Positions 1-9,800 are shown, numbered from the stretch's first letter. The stretch is DNA of 64,000 nt from Sphingopyxis sp. L1A2A (GCF_005502465.1 NZ_SCOT01000005.1:62001-126000); one strand, 5' to 3'. Notes: generated by a model not told the origin, from the sequence alone. Translations and numbers: made by a program.

Positions 1-1
1 G

Positions 2-547
2 ACCGGGCCGCAGGACGCGCTCGACCGGCTGACGGTCGAGGCGCGCGACGGGCGGCTGGTGATCGGCCAGCGCCAGTTCGCCGGCGACGCGGATCGCAAG
101 GCGCCGCGCGGTGCGGTGACGATCCGCATCAACGCCGCGAACCTGCGGTCGGCAACGATGGGCGGCGCCGGATCGCTGCGCATCGACCGGATGAAAGGAA
201 CGCGCGTGAGCATCGGCCTGCGCGGTCCCGGGACGCTGTCGGTCGGGACGATCGCGACCGACCGGCTGTCGGTCACGATGATCGGCAACGGCACGATGAC
301 GCTGGGCGGCACCGCAAAACAGGCGCAGATGACCTTGTCGGGCGCCGGAATGTTCGACGCTGGCGCGCTGGCGGTGGATATGTTGACCTTTGATGGCGAA
401 GGCGCGGGCGACCATATGCTGCGTGCAGTCAAGACCGCCGCGGTGACCGCGCGCGGCGTCGGCAAGACCGTCGTGCTGGGCAAGCCGGTGTGCACGGTGC
501 GCAACATCGGCAACGGATCGGTGCAATGCGGGGCAGCGAAGAAATAG
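2..547 (+). CDS. GIN-domain (DUF2807-like) protein, C-terminal part
   Basis: The frame is open at the left edge of the window, so the N-terminus, where a signal peptide would be expected, is missing. What remains is about 181 residues made of short repeated beta-strand units, each with a Gly-rich turn (GGAGSL, RGPGTL, IGNGTM, SGAGMF, GEGAG). This is the pattern of the head-GIN/DUF2807 beta-helix family of envelope proteins. A late Cys pair (CTVRN...VQCG) could form a disulfide. The molecular function of the family is not settled. An in-frame GTG at 59 could start a shorter product, but the upstream residues fit the same repeat pattern, so I treat the gene as truncated by the window. Confidence 0.75.
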   Translation, partial: TGPQDALDRLTVEARDGRLVIGQRQFAGDADRKAPRGAVTIRINAANLRSATMGGAGSLRIDRMKGTRVSIGLRGPGTLSVGTIATDRLSVTMIGNGTMTLGGTAKQAQMTLSGAGMFDAGALAVDMLTFDGEGAGDHMLRAVKTAAVTARGVGKTVVLGKPVCTVRNIGNGSVQCGAAKK

Positions 548-601
548 TTTTTCGTCTGACGTCGGAATGGCGGGAAGCGACCGATCATAGACCTCCGATT
601 T

Positions 602-692
602 CGTCATCCCGGACTTGATCCGGGATCCATCCGCCCTCGCGGCATAGCGCGGCGCAAGAGGTCATGGACCCCGGATCAAGTCCGGGGTGACG
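602..692. repeat. Palindromic repeat, family B (copy 1)
   Basis: Two inverted arms of about 29 bp (602-630 and 664-692) begin and end with CGTCA/TGACG. Each arm also contains the small hairpin CCGGA-CTTGA-TCCGG, so this is a palindrome of palindromes, like paired REP units. It lies between the GIN-domain gene and the converging SDR gene. Five related copies occur elsewhere in the window. Confidence 0.85.
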
Positions 693-744
693 ACGGCAGG
701 ATGTCCGCTCACCACCCCAAACCTGACTTCCGAGGGCGCGACGC

Positions 745-1548
745 TCAATGCCCCGCCGTTCCCAACCCGTCGACCTTCTTCGACTGGCGCGTGATCAGCC
801 CCGGGAACCAGCGGGCGAGGCGCGCCAGGCGCTTCGCCATCTTGCCGACCGTCACATGGACCTTGTCGCCGTGGACTGCCGCCCAGGCCGCCTCGGCGAC
901 GCGTTCGACCGGGACGATTTCAAACCCGCTGTCGGACAGGCGATCGCGCGCCGGTGCGTTGCTGTCGGCGCTGACCTGATCGAGCAGCGGGGTGTCGATG
1001 AAGCCCGGCATCAGCGAGCGGACCTTGATGCCATGCTTGGCGAACTCGATTTCGAGCGCCTCGGTCAGTCCGCGCACCGCGAACTTGGTCGCCGAATAGA
1101 TGGCGAGCCCGGCGACGCCGTAAAAACCCGATGCCGATCCGGTGTTGAGGATCGCCGATCCCGGCGTTGCGCGCAGCAAGGGCAGCGCCGCATAAATACC
1201 ATTGACGACGCCGCCGAAATTGATCGCGATCAGCCGGTCGGCTTCGGCGGGCGGCATGTCGGCGAACTGGCCGCCGGTGCCGATCCCGGCGTTGTTGAAC
1301 AGCACGTCGAGGCGGCCGCCGCTTTGCAGGGCAAAGGCGTCGAGCGCCGCGGCCCACTGGTCGCGGTCGCGCACGTCCATGACGTGGCGCGACGAAGCGC
1401 CTTCGGGAAGCAAGGCGGCGGTTTCGTCGATTCCGGCGCGGTTGACGTCGGCGATGCCGACGAACCAGCCCTGACCGGCAAAATGGCGCGCGACCGCGCG
1501 ACCGATGCCCGATCCACCGCCGGTGATGAAGATCGCTTTCCGTGCCAT
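745..1548 (-). CDS. Short-chain dehydrogenase/reductase (SDR)
   Basis: Classical SDR of 267 residues with a Rossmann fold. The N-terminal TGGGSGIG motif (about residues 9-16) binds NAD(P), NNAG is at 85-88, and the catalytic Ser lies near 138-140 with Tyr151 and Lys155 in YSATK. The ATG at 1548 is preceded by a GGAGGGAG ribosome site; a longer reading frame to 1614 adds no SDR-like sequence. The substrate cannot be read from the sequence. A palindromic operator-like site (1592-1607) lies 44 bp upstream and is shared with an enoyl-CoA hydratase gene, so a role in acyl or lipid catabolism is plausible but inferred. Confidence 0.9.
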   Translation of the reverse strand: MARKAIFITGGGSGIGRAVARHFAGQGWFVGIADVNRAGIDETAALLPEGASSRHVMDVRDRDQWAAALDAFALQSGGRLDVLFNNAGIGTGGQFADMPPAEADRLIAINFGGVVNGIYAALPLLRATPGSAILNTGSASGFYGVAGLAIYSATKFAVRGLTEALEIEFAKHGIKVRSLMPGFIDTPLLDQVSADSNAPARDRLSDSGFEIVPVERVAEAAWAAVHGDKVHVTVGKMAKRLARLARWFPGLITRQSKKVDGLGTAGH

Positions 1549-1591
1549 AGGCTCCCTCCTGACATTCTTGTCAGTGCGACAAGATGCCAAG

Positions 1592-1607
1592 TTGACGTTT
1601 CCGTCAA
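1592..1607. promoter_or_regulatory. Operator-like palindrome TTGACG-TTTC-CGTCAA
   Basis: Perfect 6-bp inverted arms around a 4-bp spacer, 44 bp upstream of the SDR start. The same 16-bp pattern occurs upstream of the enoyl-CoA hydratase (17209), and looser forms lie upstream of CoxE (55065) and MoxR (57717). Repeated placement just before starts supports a regulator site. In form it resembles LiuR-type operators of branched-chain and fatty-acid catabolism, which is recollection and not a search result. Confidence 0.6.
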
Positions 1608-1658
1608 GCGGCAATGACGGCTTGGCAAGGGGGCGGACCGCTGGTTAAGAGGGCGGCG

Positions 1659-2174
1659 ATGACCCGCGGCCTCCGCCTGATCCTCCTGTCGCTGCTGATG
1701 CTGTGCGCGGGCCTCACCGCTCCTGCGCGCGCCGAGGTGGTCGTGAGTTTTTACAGCCATGATTTCGGCGACCGTTTTCCGCACGCTTTCATCGTGCTGA
1801 AGGGCAAGGTCGATGCGACGGGGGAGGTGATCGACGCCAATTACGGCTTCACCGCGACGTCGGTCAGTCCGGCGATCCTGTTCGGATCGGTGAAGGGCAA
1901 GGTGGAATCGTCCGAGCCCGACTATATTGCCAAGAGCGATCGCCAGTTCGACGTCGCCGTCGATGACGCGACCTACGCGCGGGTGATGGCGAAGGTCGCC
2001 GAATGGCGTGACCGCGAGCAGCCGAGCTATAGTCTGAACAAGCGCAATTGTGTGCATTTCGTCATGGAACTGGCCGAAATTGTCGGGCTGAAGGTCAATC
2101 GCAAGAGCAAATTGTTCAAGAAGCCGAAGAGTTTTTTGATCGAAGTGAAAGAGCTGAATCCGGGGTTGGGTTGA
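1659..2174 (+). CDS. Exported papain-like (permuted NlpC/P60-type) protein
   Basis: 171 residues beginning with a clear signal peptide (hydrophobic LRLILLSLLMLCAGL ending near APARA). The mature part has a His in a FPHAFIVL context early and a Cys in RNCVHFV later. That His-before-Cys order is typical of circularly permuted papain-like folds (LRAT/DUF4105-like). The likely location is the periplasm. The activity could be amidase, peptidase or acyltransferase, and no substrate is evident. The ATG at 1659 is preferred over an upstream start at 1614 because it begins directly at the signal peptide. The gene is divergent from the SDR gene. Confidence 0.6.
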   Translation: MTRGLRLILLSLLMLCAGLTAPARAEVVVSFYSHDFGDRFPHAFIVLKGKVDATGEVIDANYGFTATSVSPAILFGSVKGKVESSEPDYIAKSDRQFDVAVDDATYARVMAKVAEWRDREQPSYSLNKRNCVHFVMELAEIVGLKVNRKSKLFKKPKSFLIEVKELNPGLG

Positions 2175-2214
2175 GGGCCGATTTCGACCGGTTACCGCCG
2201 TTCTCCCTTCACTT

Positions 2215-2275
2215 CGTCATTCCCGCGAAAGCGGGAACCCAGCGAGCCAGCGTTGCAACTGGGTTCCGAATGACG
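2215..2275. repeat. Palindromic repeat, family D (single copy)
   Basis: Starts CGTCATTCCCGCGAAAGCGGGAA and ends with GGGTTCCGAATGACG, giving outer inverted ends CGTCATT/AATGACG and an inner hairpin TTCCCGC-GAAA-GCGGGAA. It lies in the 264-bp gap between the papain-like gene and a small exported protein. Only this copy is in the window. Similar sequences are, from memory, common in proteobacterial genomes. Confidence 0.7.
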
Positions 2276-2438
2276 AGGAGGGTGTGGGGCAGCGCCCCAC
2301 CCCAGAACCGCGTTTCGCGACCGATCCGGATGCCGCCGCGGCAACGCATCCCAGCCCCTAGACGCGACGCCGCTTTCACCCTATGTTCAGGGAACGGGGC
2401 GCAATATCTTGGGCTCCGGACGATAACAGGGGCGATTC

Positions 2439-2711
2439 TTGCGGTTATTGCTGACCCTTTTGGCATTGTTGACCGGTTTGGCGACCGCCGACCGGGCCGT
2501 TGCCGCGCCTGCCGTTCCGGCGGCGATGGGGGCGCTGGTCCTGCTTGCCGAAACCGCGGGACAGGCGGAAACCAGCGATAGCGAACGGCGCCCGACCGCG
2601 ACAACGCCGACCCGGCGCACCAGCGGTGGCGGCACTGGCCGCAAACCGCGCAAAGCCCCGCCGCCGCATCTTCCCGGCCTGCTCACCGGCAGCGACCGCG
2701 CGCTCGAATAG
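2439..2711 (+). CDS. Small predicted exported protein
   Basis: 90 residues from a TTG start preceded by a purine-rich stretch (ACAGGGGCG). The N-terminus (MRLLLTLLALLTGL...ADRAVAAP) is a convincing signal peptide. The rest is low-complexity, rich in Thr, Arg and Pro, with a basic tail (TGRKPRKAPPP). I do not recognise the family. It lies just upstream of secA on the same strand. Overlapping frames on both strands are also open because of the high GC, so the call rests mainly on the signal peptide. Confidence 0.4.
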   Translation: MRLLLTLLALLTGLATADRAVAAPAVPAAMGALVLLAETAGQAETSDSERRPTATTPTRRTSGGGTGRKPRKAPPPHLPGLLTGSDRALE

Positions 2712-2817
2712 AGCGGCGCTTTAGCGCCCGTTTCAAGGCGCCACCCCGCACCGGGGCATATGGCATATTCTTGCGGCCAACGCGCCGCCCTTTCATCTAT
2801 ATCCCAAGGAATCCTCG

Positions 2818-5553
2818 ATGTTTTCTGGCCTTGCCAAGAGCCTGTTCGGCTCGTCCAACGACCGCTATGTCGCCTCGATCCGCAAGATCGTCGACAAGAT
2901 CAACGCCTTTGAACCCGCCATGCAGGCGCTCGATGACGCGGCATTGCAGGCGCAGACGCCGACCTTCCGCGACCGCCTGATCGCCGGCGAAACGCTCGAC
3001 GACATCCTGCCCGAGGCCTTTGCGACGGTGCGCGAAGCCGCGGTCCGCACGCTCGGTATGCGCCATTTCGACGTCCAGATGATCGGCGGCATCGTCATGC
3101 ACCGCGGCGAGATTGCCGAAATGGGTACCGGCGAAGGCAAGACGCTGGTTGCGACGCTCGCCGCCTATCTCAACGCGCTTGAGGGCAAGGGCGTGCATGT
3201 CGTTACCGTCAACGACTATCTTGCCCGCCGCGACGCCGAATGGATGGGGCAGGTCTATGGTTTTCTGGGGCTGACCACCGGGATCATCGTCCCCAACCTG
3301 AACGAATTGCAGCGCCGCGACGCCTATGGCAGCGACATCACCTATGCGACGAACAACGAGCTGGGGTTCGATTATCTGCGCGACAATATGAAGTTCGATC
3401 GCCAGCAGATGGTCCACCGCACTTTCAATTTCGCGATCGTCGATGAGGTCGATTCGATCCTGATCGACGAAGCGCGCACCCCGCTGATCATCTCCGGCCC
3501 GACCGACGACAAATCCGAGCTGTATATTCGCGTCAACGAAATCGTCCATCATCTGGTCGAGGAAGATTTTGAGAAGGACGAAAAGTCCAAGTCGATCAAC
3601 CTGACCGAGGATGGCACCGAGCATGTCGAAAGGCTGCTCGAGGATGCCGGGCTGCTCCAGGGCAGCAACCTTTACGACATCGAGAACACCCAGGTCGTCC
3701 ATCACGTCAATCAGGCGCTGAAGGCGATCCAGATGTTCCGCATCGACACCGACTATATCGTCAAGGACGGCAAGGTCGTGATCATCGACGAATTTACCGG
3801 TCGGATGATGGACGGCCGCCGCTGGTCCGACGGCCTGCACCAGGCGGTCGAGGCGAAGGAAGGCGTCCAGATCGAGCCCGAGAACCAGACGCTGGCATCG
3901 ATCACCTTCCAGAATTATTTCCGCATGTATCCCAAATTGTCGGGGATGACCGGCACCGCGGCGACCGAAGCCGCCGAATTTTTCGACATTTACAAGATGA
4001 ATGTCGTCAACATCCCGACCAACCGCCCGATCGCGCGGGTCGACGACGAGGATGAATTTTACAAGAATATCGCCGACAAGTTCGGCGCCATCGCCAAGAC
4101 GATCCGCGCCGCGAACGAGCGCGGCCAGCCGGTGCTGGTCGGCACCGTGTCGATCGAAAAGTCCGAACTGCTGTCGTCCTATCTGAAAGAGGAAGGCGTC
4201 GCGCACAGCATCCTGAACGCGCGTTTCCACGAAAATGAAGCGCATATCGTCGCGCAGGCCGGGCGCACCGGCGCGGTGACCATCGCGACCAACATGGCGG
4301 GCCGCGGCACCGACATCAAATTGGGCGGCAACGAAGAATTCCGCATCAACGACGAGCTGAGCGACGTCCCGGAGGGTGCCGAGCGCGACGCCGCGATCGC
4401 GCGCATTACCGCCGAAGTCGCCGCCGAGCGCGAAGCGGTGAAGGCGGCCGGCGGGCTGTTCGTTCTGGCCACCGAACGCCACGAAAGCCGCCGCATCGAC
4501 AACCAGCTGCGCGGCCGTTCGGGGCGCCAAGGCGATCCCGGCCTGTCGAAATTCTACCTCTGCCTCGACGATGATTTGCTGCGCATCTTTGGCCCCGACA
4601 CGCTGTTTTCCAAGATGATGAACAAGAATCTGGAGGATGGCGAGGCGATCGGGTCGAAATGGCTGTCGAAGGCGATCGAGACCGCGCAGAAAAAGGTCGA
4701 AGCGCGCAATTATGACATCCGCAAGCAGGTCGTCGAATATGACAACGTCATGAACGACCAGCGCAAGGTGATCTACGAACAGCGCGGCGAAATCATCGAC
4801 AGCGAAACCGTCGACGAGGTGATGGTCGCGATGCGCGCCGAAACGGTCAATGCGATCATCGCCGATGCGTGCCCGCCGGGCAGTTATCCCGAACAGTGGA
4901 ACATCGAGCAGATGAAGGAGCGGACGCTGAACATCCTCGACCTGTCGCCGCCGATCGACGACTGGATGCAGGAAGATGCGGTCGATGCCGAAATCTTTGA
5001 GGAGCGCATCCAGGCCCAGGCCGATGCGGTCGCCGCCGAAAAGGCGGGTCAGGTCGATGCCGAAACGTGGAAGGGCATCGAAAAGTCGGTGCTGCTCCAG
5101 ACCCTCGATCATCATTGGAAAGAGCATCTGGCGACGCTCGATGCGCTGCGTCAGGTCGTCTTTCTGCGCGCCTATGCCCAGAAACAGCCGATCAACGAAT
5201 ATAAGCAGGAAGCCTTTGCGCTGTTCGAACGCATGTTGTCGAACATCCGCGAGGACGTGACGCGCACCGTCGCGCGGATCGACCTGCGCTTTGAAGAGCC
5301 CGAGGCTATGCCGCTCCCCGACCTGCCGGACTTTCTGACCACCCACATCGATCCGTTCACCGGCGATGATAACAGCGCCGACATCGACGGCGGCGAGCTG
5401 GGCGTCATCGCCAACACGCTGCCGCCGATGCAGTCGCCGCGTCCGGACCTGCCGGAGGGGGAAAATCCCTATGCGGCGCTCGACATCAGCCGCAACGCGC
5501 CCTGTCCTTGCGGTTCGGGCCGCAAGTACAAGCATTGCCACGGGGCGATTTGA
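2818..5553 (+). CDS. secA: Protein translocase ATPase SecA
   Basis: SecA drives post-translational export through SecYEG, hydrolysing ATP at the inner membrane. The 911 residues match the family length. Walker A GTGEGKT lies at residues 103-109, followed by a [15 protein letters not shown] segment (DEAD-motor Walker B region), the preprotein cross-linking domain, the second ATPase domain with [11 protein letters not shown] and the [11 protein letters not shown] motif, and a C-terminal SEC-C zinc module ([13 protein letters not shown]) that binds SecB and phospholipid. The ATG follows a CAAGGAATCCTCG leader. The gene is single, followed by a family-B palindrome. Nothing is missing or unusual. 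Confidence 0.98.
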   Translation: MFSGLAKSLFGSSNDRYVASIRKIVDKINAFEPAMQALDDAALQAQTPTFRDRLIAGETLDDILPEAFATVREAAVRTLGMRHFDVQMIGGIVMHRGEIAEMGTGEGKTLVATLAAYLNALEGKGVHVVTVNDYLARRDAEWMGQVYGFLGLTTGIIVPNLNELQRRDAYGSDITYATNNELGFDYLRDNMKFDRQQMVHRTFNFAIVDEVDSILIDEARTPLIISGPTDDKSELYIRVNEIVHHLVEEDFEKDEKSKSINLTEDGTEHVERLLEDAGLLQGSNLYDIENTQVVHHVNQALKAIQMFRIDTDYIVKDGKVVIIDEFTGRMMDGRRWSDGLHQAVEAKEGVQIEPENQTLASITFQNYFRMYPKLSGMTGTAATEAAEFFDIYKMNVVNIPTNRPIARVDDEDEFYKNIADKFGAIAKTIRAANERGQPVLVGTVSIEKSELLSSYLKEEGVAHSILNARFHENEAHIVAQAGRTGAVTIATNMAGRGTDIKLGGNEEFRINDELSDVPEGAERDAAIARITAEVAAEREAVKAAGGLFVLATERHESRRIDNQLRGRSGRQGDPGLSKFYLCLDDDLLRIFGPDTLFSKMMNKNLEDGEAIGSKWLSKAIETAQKKVEARNYDIRKQVVEYDNVMNDQRKVIYEQRGEIIDSETVDEVMVAMRAETVNAIIADACPPGSYPEQWNIEQMKERTLNILDLSPPIDDWMQEDAVDAEIFEERIQAQADAVAAEKAGQVDAETWKGIEKSVLLQTLDHHWKEHLATLDALRQVVFLRAYAQKQPINEYKQEAFALFERMLSNIREDVTRTVARIDLRFEEPEAMPLPDLPDFLTTHIDPFTGDDNSADIDGGELGVIANTLPPMQSPRPDLPEGENPYAALDISRNAPCPCGSGRKYKHCHGAI

Positions 5554-5580
5554 CCCCGATCGTCCGGCTCGCTTTCCATT

Positions 5581-5652
5581 CGTCACCCCGGACTTGATCC
5601 GGGGTCCATGCCGCGGCGCCGGGAGGGATGCCGGATCAAGTCCGGCATGACG
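5581..5652. repeat. Palindromic repeat, family B (copy 2)
   Basis: CGTCACCCCGGACTTGATCC-type left arm and an inverted, slightly shorter right arm ending GGCATGACG. It sits 27 bp after the secA stop codon. The remaining 5653-5839 stretch before the ATP-grasp gene has no recognisable gene. Confidence 0.8.
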
Positions 5653-5839
5653 AAGGAAGCGGCGGCCAACCCCTTGATGTTACCGTATCAATCGGCGTCA
5701 CGAGGCCGCTTGCCATCCCGGGCGGGCGCGATTAGCATCGGGTGCATAAGCTCGGCGGCCACGTAGCCGGCGAACGACGCAGCAGCTGGAACAGAACGCG
5801 CCGCGCACGCCGAAGACATCGGGCGCGGCAAGGGGTGGC

Positions 5840-7279
5840 ATGTTGCGTGGAAAGGGCGGACGCATTTCCTTTTTCGATGAAATGAACAGCCAGGAGGGCG
5901 AAACCCGGTCGCCCTATCGAGACTATTGCGGGTGGTTCGAGGCCGAGGATGTGGCGCGCATCCAGCACAAGACGGTGCAGGCCGAGGCACTGTTCCGCAC
6001 CACGGGCATCACCTTTAACGTTTATGGCGCCGCCGATGGCGACGAGCGGCTGATCCCGTTCGATGTTGTGCCGCGGATCATTTCGGCCAGCGAATGGCGC
6101 CGCCTGTCGCGCGGCATCGAACAGCGCGTCCGCGCCCTCAACGCCTTTCTGTACGACATTTACCACCGGCAGGAGATTTTGCGCGCCGGGCGGGTGCCGA
6201 CCGACCTGATTGCCGGCAATGTCGCATTTCTGCCGATGATGATGGGGCTCGATCCGCCCGGCGGCATTTATACCCACATCAGCGGTACCGACATCGTGCG
6301 CACCGGCGCCAACGAATTTTACGTGCTCGAGGATAATGCGCGCACCCCGTCGGGGGTGTCGTACATGCTCGAAAATCGCGAAACGATGCTCCAGATGTTT
6401 CCCGAACTGTTCGCGAAAGTGCCGGTGCGCGAGGTCAGCGATTATCCGATCAACCTGCTCAAATCGCTGGCCGCCTGCGCGCCGCCGGCGTGCGGCGGGA
6501 CGCCGACGGTCGCGGTGCTGACCCCGGGGATCCACAACAGCGCCTATTATGAACATAGCTATCTGGCCGACCATATGGGTGCCGAGCTGGTCGAGGGGCA
6601 CGACCTGCGCGTCGTCGACGGGCGCGTCGCGATGCGCACCACGCAGGGTTATAAGGCGATCGACGTCCTCTATCGCCGCGTCGATGACGACTTCCTCGAT
6701 CCGCTGAACTTTCGCCCCGATTCGATGCTCGGGGTGCCGGGGATCTGGGACGTTTATCGCGCCGGCGGGATCACCATCGCCAATGCGCCGGGCACCGGCA
6801 TCGCCGACGACAAGGCGCTGTACAGCTATATGCCCGACATCATCGAATTTTATACCGGCGAAAAGGCGTTGCTGCCCAATGTGCCGACCTGGCGCTGTTC
6901 GGACCCCGAGCATCTGCGCGAAGTGCTCGACCGACTGCCCGAGCTGGTGGTCAAGGAGGTCCATGGATCGGGCGGTTACGGGATGCTGGTCGGCCCCGCC
7001 GCGAGCAAGAAGGAACTCGCGGCGTTCCGCGCCAAGCTGGAGGCGAACCCGAGCAATTATATCGCGCAGCCGACGCTGTCGCTGTCGACCGTGCCGATCT
7101 TTACCAAAAAGGGACTGGCGCCGCGCCACGTCGACCTGCGGCCGTTCGTGCTGATGTCGCCGCAGGGGATCACGATCACCCCCGGCGGGTTGACGCGCGT
7201 TGCGATGACGCGGGGCTCGCTGGTGGTGAATTCGAGCCAGGGCGGCGGGACCAAAGATACCTGGGTATTGGAAGACTGA
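5840..7279 (+). CDS. Circularly permuted ATP-grasp protein
   Basis: 479 residues of the CP-ATPgrasp family (formerly DUF404/DUF407; COG2308). Recognisable parts are the N-terminal YRDYCGWFE region, the TFNVYG block, YVLEDNARTPSGVSYM with the ATP-grasp Glu/Asp/Asn residues, the central VLTPG...YEHSYLAD segment, and VVKEVHGSGGYGM, a glycine-rich nucleotide loop. Proteins of this type are predicted ATP-dependent carboxylate-amine ligases. The gene is first of four tightly linked genes (alpha-E, transglutaminase-like, proteasome-type protease), the known neighbourhood of the Anbu proteasome homologue. The start at 5840 has AAGGGGTGGC upstream; an internal ATG at 5882 is possible. Confidence 0.9.
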   Translation: MLRGKGGRISFFDEMNSQEGETRSPYRDYCGWFEAEDVARIQHKTVQAEALFRTTGITFNVYGAADGDERLIPFDVVPRIISASEWRRLSRGIEQRVRALNAFLYDIYHRQEILRAGRVPTDLIAGNVAFLPMMMGLDPPGGIYTHISGTDIVRTGANEFYVLEDNARTPSGVSYMLENRETMLQMFPELFAKVPVREVSDYPINLLKSLAACAPPACGGTPTVAVLTPGIHNSAYYEHSYLADHMGAELVEGHDLRVVDGRVAMRTTQGYKAIDVLYRRVDDDFLDPLNFRPDSMLGVPGIWDVYRAGGITIANAPGTGIADDKALYSYMPDIIEFYTGEKALLPNVPTWRCSDPEHLREVLDRLPELVVKEVHGSGGYGMLVGPAASKKELAAFRAKLEANPSNYIAQPTLSLSTVPIFTKKGLAPRHVDLRPFVLMSPQGITITPGGLTRVAMTRGSLVVNSSQGGGTKDTWVLED

Positions 7280-8220
7280 TGCTAGGCAAGACCGCAGGCA
7301 GCCTCTTCTGGATGGCGCGCTATCTTGAGCGCAGCGAGAATAACGCGCGGTTGATCGACGCGGGGTTCCGCATCGCGCTCACCCGTTCATCGACCGCCGC
7401 CGCCGAATGGAAATCGGTGCTGGTGACCGCGGGGGTCAATCAGGCCTTCCAGACCGCGCATGGCGATTACAGCTCGGCCCGGGTGATCGATTTCCTGCTC
7501 CGCGATCCCGCCAACCCGTCGAGCATTTTGTCGGTGATCCGGCAGGCGCGCGACAATGCGCGCACCGCGCGCACCGCGCTGACCCGGGAGACGTGGGAGG
7601 CGGTCAACACCAGCTGGATGACGCTGACCGCGCTGCTCAAACGGCAGGTGCGCGAGGATGATCTGCCCGATGTGCTGACGACGATCCGCCAGCAGAGCGC
7701 GCAGGTGCGCGGCGCCCTCAACGGCACGATGCTGCGCAACGACGGCTATCATTTCGCGCTGCTCGGTACGTATCTTGAACGCGCCGACAACACCGCGCGC
7801 ATCCTCGACGTCAAATATTATCTGCTGCTTCCCTCGGTCGCGCATATCGGCACCTCGATCGACAATGTGCAGTGGGAAACGATCCTGCGCTCGGTGTCGG
7901 CGCACCGCGCCTATCGCTGGCTGTACGGGGCCGAGATCAGCGCACTGAAGATCGCCGAATTCCTGATCCTGTATCCGCAGATGCCGCGCAGCCTGGCCTT
8001 TTGCAGCGAGCGGATGGAGAATCATCTGGCCCAGCTGCAACGTCATTATGGCGAAGAGACCGAGGCGTGGCGGCTGGCGCATGCGCTGAGCCACGAAAAA
8101 CTCAATGCGCCGATCCAGTCGATTTTCGACGGCGGACTCCACCAATATGTGACCGGCTTCCTGCGCGACATCGCCAACCTCGCGCGGCAGGTCGAGCGCG
8201 ACTATCGGTTTGTCGAATGA
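7279..8220 (+). CDS. Alpha-E domain protein (COG2307)
   Basis: 313 residues, nearly all predicted alpha-helical, matching the alpha-E (DUF403) family. It starts with the characteristic LGKTAGSLFWMARYLERSEN segment, and YLERADNTARILD near the middle repeats the N-terminal ERSENNARLID motif. Its ATG overlaps the stop of the ATP-grasp gene by one base (TGATG), so the two are translationally coupled. The family is found fused to, or next to, circularly permuted ATP-grasp proteins and is thought to act with them in making or modifying a peptide. Its precise role is unknown. Confidence 0.9.
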   Translation: MLGKTAGSLFWMARYLERSENNARLIDAGFRIALTRSSTAAAEWKSVLVTAGVNQAFQTAHGDYSSARVIDFLLRDPANPSSILSVIRQARDNARTARTALTRETWEAVNTSWMTLTALLKRQVREDDLPDVLTTIRQQSAQVRGALNGTMLRNDGYHFALLGTYLERADNTARILDVKYYLLLPSVAHIGTSIDNVQWETILRSVSAHRAYRWLYGAEISALKIAEFLILYPQMPRSLAFCSERMENHLAQLQRHYGEETEAWRLAHALSHEKLNAPIQSIFDGGLHQYVTGFLRDIANLARQVERDYRFVE

Positions 8221-9020
8221 AACTGCGCGTCGAACATATCACCCGCTATCACTATGATGCGCCGGTCAAATATGCGCTGCAGCAGCTCAAGCTGACGCCG
8301 AAGGATCGGCCGGGACAGCAGCATATCGTCGACTGGGCGATCGACATCAAGGGCGGCGCGCAGCAGCTTCACTATAGCGACCATCACGGCAATGGCGTCG
8401 ACCTGATCGCGATCGATGGCGGGGTGACCGAACTGACGATCCGTTGCCACGGCACCGTCGAGCTGGAAACCTGGGATGGTGTCATCGGCGCGCACCGCGG
8501 CGCGATGCCGCTATGGACCTTTCTGCGCCCGACGCCGCTCACGCGCGCGGGGCGGCAAGTGCGCGCGCTGACCGCGCAGCTGGGCCGTGATTACGCCAAT
8601 GACATCGAACGCGCCCATGCGCTGTCGGCATTAATCATCGACCGGCTGGCGTACCGGATCGGGTTTACCGACGCGGAAACGACCGCCGAACAGGCGCTCG
8701 GCAGCGAAGGCGGGGTGTGCCAGGACCATGCCCATATCTTCATCGCCGCGATGCGCCATCTGGGGCATCCGGCGCGCTATGTGTCGGGCTATCTGATGAT
8801 GAACGACCGCACCCAGCAGGATGCGACGCACGCGTGGGCGGAGGCGCATTTCGACCATATCGGCTGGATCGGCTTTGACGTCAGCAACGGCCATTCGCCC
8901 GATCAGCGCTATATCCGCGTCGCCACCGGGCTCGATTATCGCGATGCCGCCCCGGTGCGCGGCATGCGCTATGGCGCGGCGCAGGAAAATCTGGTTGTTC
9001 AATTGCAGGTCCAGCAATAA
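8217..9020 (+). CDS. Transglutaminase-like cysteine protease family protein
   Basis: 267 residues with an N-terminal beta-rich domain (MKLRVEHITRYHYD opening) and a transglutaminase-like core. The nucleophile Cys lies in GGVCQDHAHIF, the catalytic His in ATHAWAEAHF, and the Asp in GFDVSNGHS. Proteins of COG1305 hydrolyse or form isopeptide bonds. The start ATG overlaps the previous stop (ATGA), so it is the third gene of the ATP-grasp/alpha-E operon. By context it may process a peptide made or tagged by that ligase and feed the downstream proteasome-like protease. This is inferred from conserved neighbourhood. Confidence 0.92.
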   Translation: MKLRVEHITRYHYDAPVKYALQQLKLTPKDRPGQQHIVDWAIDIKGGAQQLHYSDHHGNGVDLIAIDGGVTELTIRCHGTVELETWDGVIGAHRGAMPLWTFLRPTPLTRAGRQVRALTAQLGRDYANDIERAHALSALIIDRLAYRIGFTDAETTAEQALGSEGGVCQDHAHIFIAAMRHLGHPARYVSGYLMMNDRTQQDATHAWAEAHFDHIGWIGFDVSNGHSPDQRYIRVATGLDYRDAAPVRGMRYGAAQENLVVQLQVQQ

Positions 9021-9068
9021 GCGGACCGGGGGAACACAGGATTATCCGGGGCGGGGATATAGGATTCG

Positions 9069-9800
9069 ATGACTTATTGCGTGGGCATGCGTTTGAACAA
9101 GGGGCTGGTGTTCATGTCGGACACCCGCACCAATGCCGGTGTCGACGACATCGCGCAGGTCCGCAAGATGCGCAGCTGGCACGTGCCGGGCGAGCGTGTC
9201 ATCACATTGATGTCGGCGGGCAATCTGGCGACGACGCAGGCGGTCGTCAGCCTGCTCGACGAGCGCACCAAGGCGCCCGAAGACCGCCACCCGTCGATCC
9301 TGGCGGCGCCGTCGATGTTCCAGATCGCGACGATCGTCGGCGAAACGCTGCGTCAGATCGTCATGCGCCACAATGCCGAGGGACCGGCGGCTGCCTCCCC
9401 CTTTCGCGCCTCGCTGATCGTTGGCGGCCAGATTGCGGGCGCCGAACCGCGATTGTTTCTGGTCTATCCCGAGGGCAATTTCATCGAGGCAGGCGAGGAC
9501 AATCCCTTTTTCCAGATCGGCGAAACCAAATATGGCCGCCCGATCATCGTCCGCTCCTATGATCCGGCGATGTCGTTCGAGGACGCGGTCAAGCTGCTGT
9601 GCGTGTCGTTCGATTCGACGATCCGCGCCAACGCCGGGGTCGATCTGCCGATCGACCTGAAGATCCACGAGCGCGACGATTATACGACGGTGCGCGAACG
9701 GCGGTTCGAGCGCGGCGACCCCTATTTCGACAGCGTCGCCAACGGCTGGGCCGAAGCGCTGGGGATTGCGCTGGCGGAGCTTCCCGACTTTCATTTCTGA
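9069..9800 (+). CDS. Proteasome-type protease, Anbu family
   Basis: 243 residues with a proteasome beta-type Ntn-hydrolase fold. The protein begins MTYCVGM, so removing Met leaves an N-terminal Thr as the expected nucleophile. LVFMSDTRTNAG supplies the conserved Asp region, and GQIAGAEPRLFLVYPEGNFIEA is the central strand pair typical of Anbu (ancestral beta subunit; COG3484). Anbu proteins form ring or lock-washer assemblies; peptidase activity has been hard to show. It lies 48 bp after the transglutaminase gene, completing the well-known four-gene set. No proteasomal ATPase or Pup-system gene is nearby. Confidence 0.92.
   Translation: MTYCVGMRLNKGLVFMSDTRTNAGVDDIAQVRKMRSWHVPGERVITLMSAGNLATTQAVVSLLDERTKAPEDRHPSILAAPSMFQIATIVGETLRQIVMRHNAEGPAAASPFRASLIVGGQIAGAEPRLFLVYPEGNFIEAGEDNPFFQIGETKYGRPIIVRSYDPAMSFEDAVKLLCVSFDSTIRANAGVDLPIDLKIHERDDYTTVRERRFERGDPYFDSVANGWAEALGIALAELPDFHF

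Noticed and set aside
602-692. CRISPR-like repeat
   Set aside because: The palindromes are single units spread between genes with no regular spacers and no cas genes.
2797-5586. 929-codon open frame antisense to secA
   Set aside because: It mirrors secA exactly. High GC and strong third-position bias leave the opposite frame free of stops. The translation is rich in Arg, Asp and His and has no family features.
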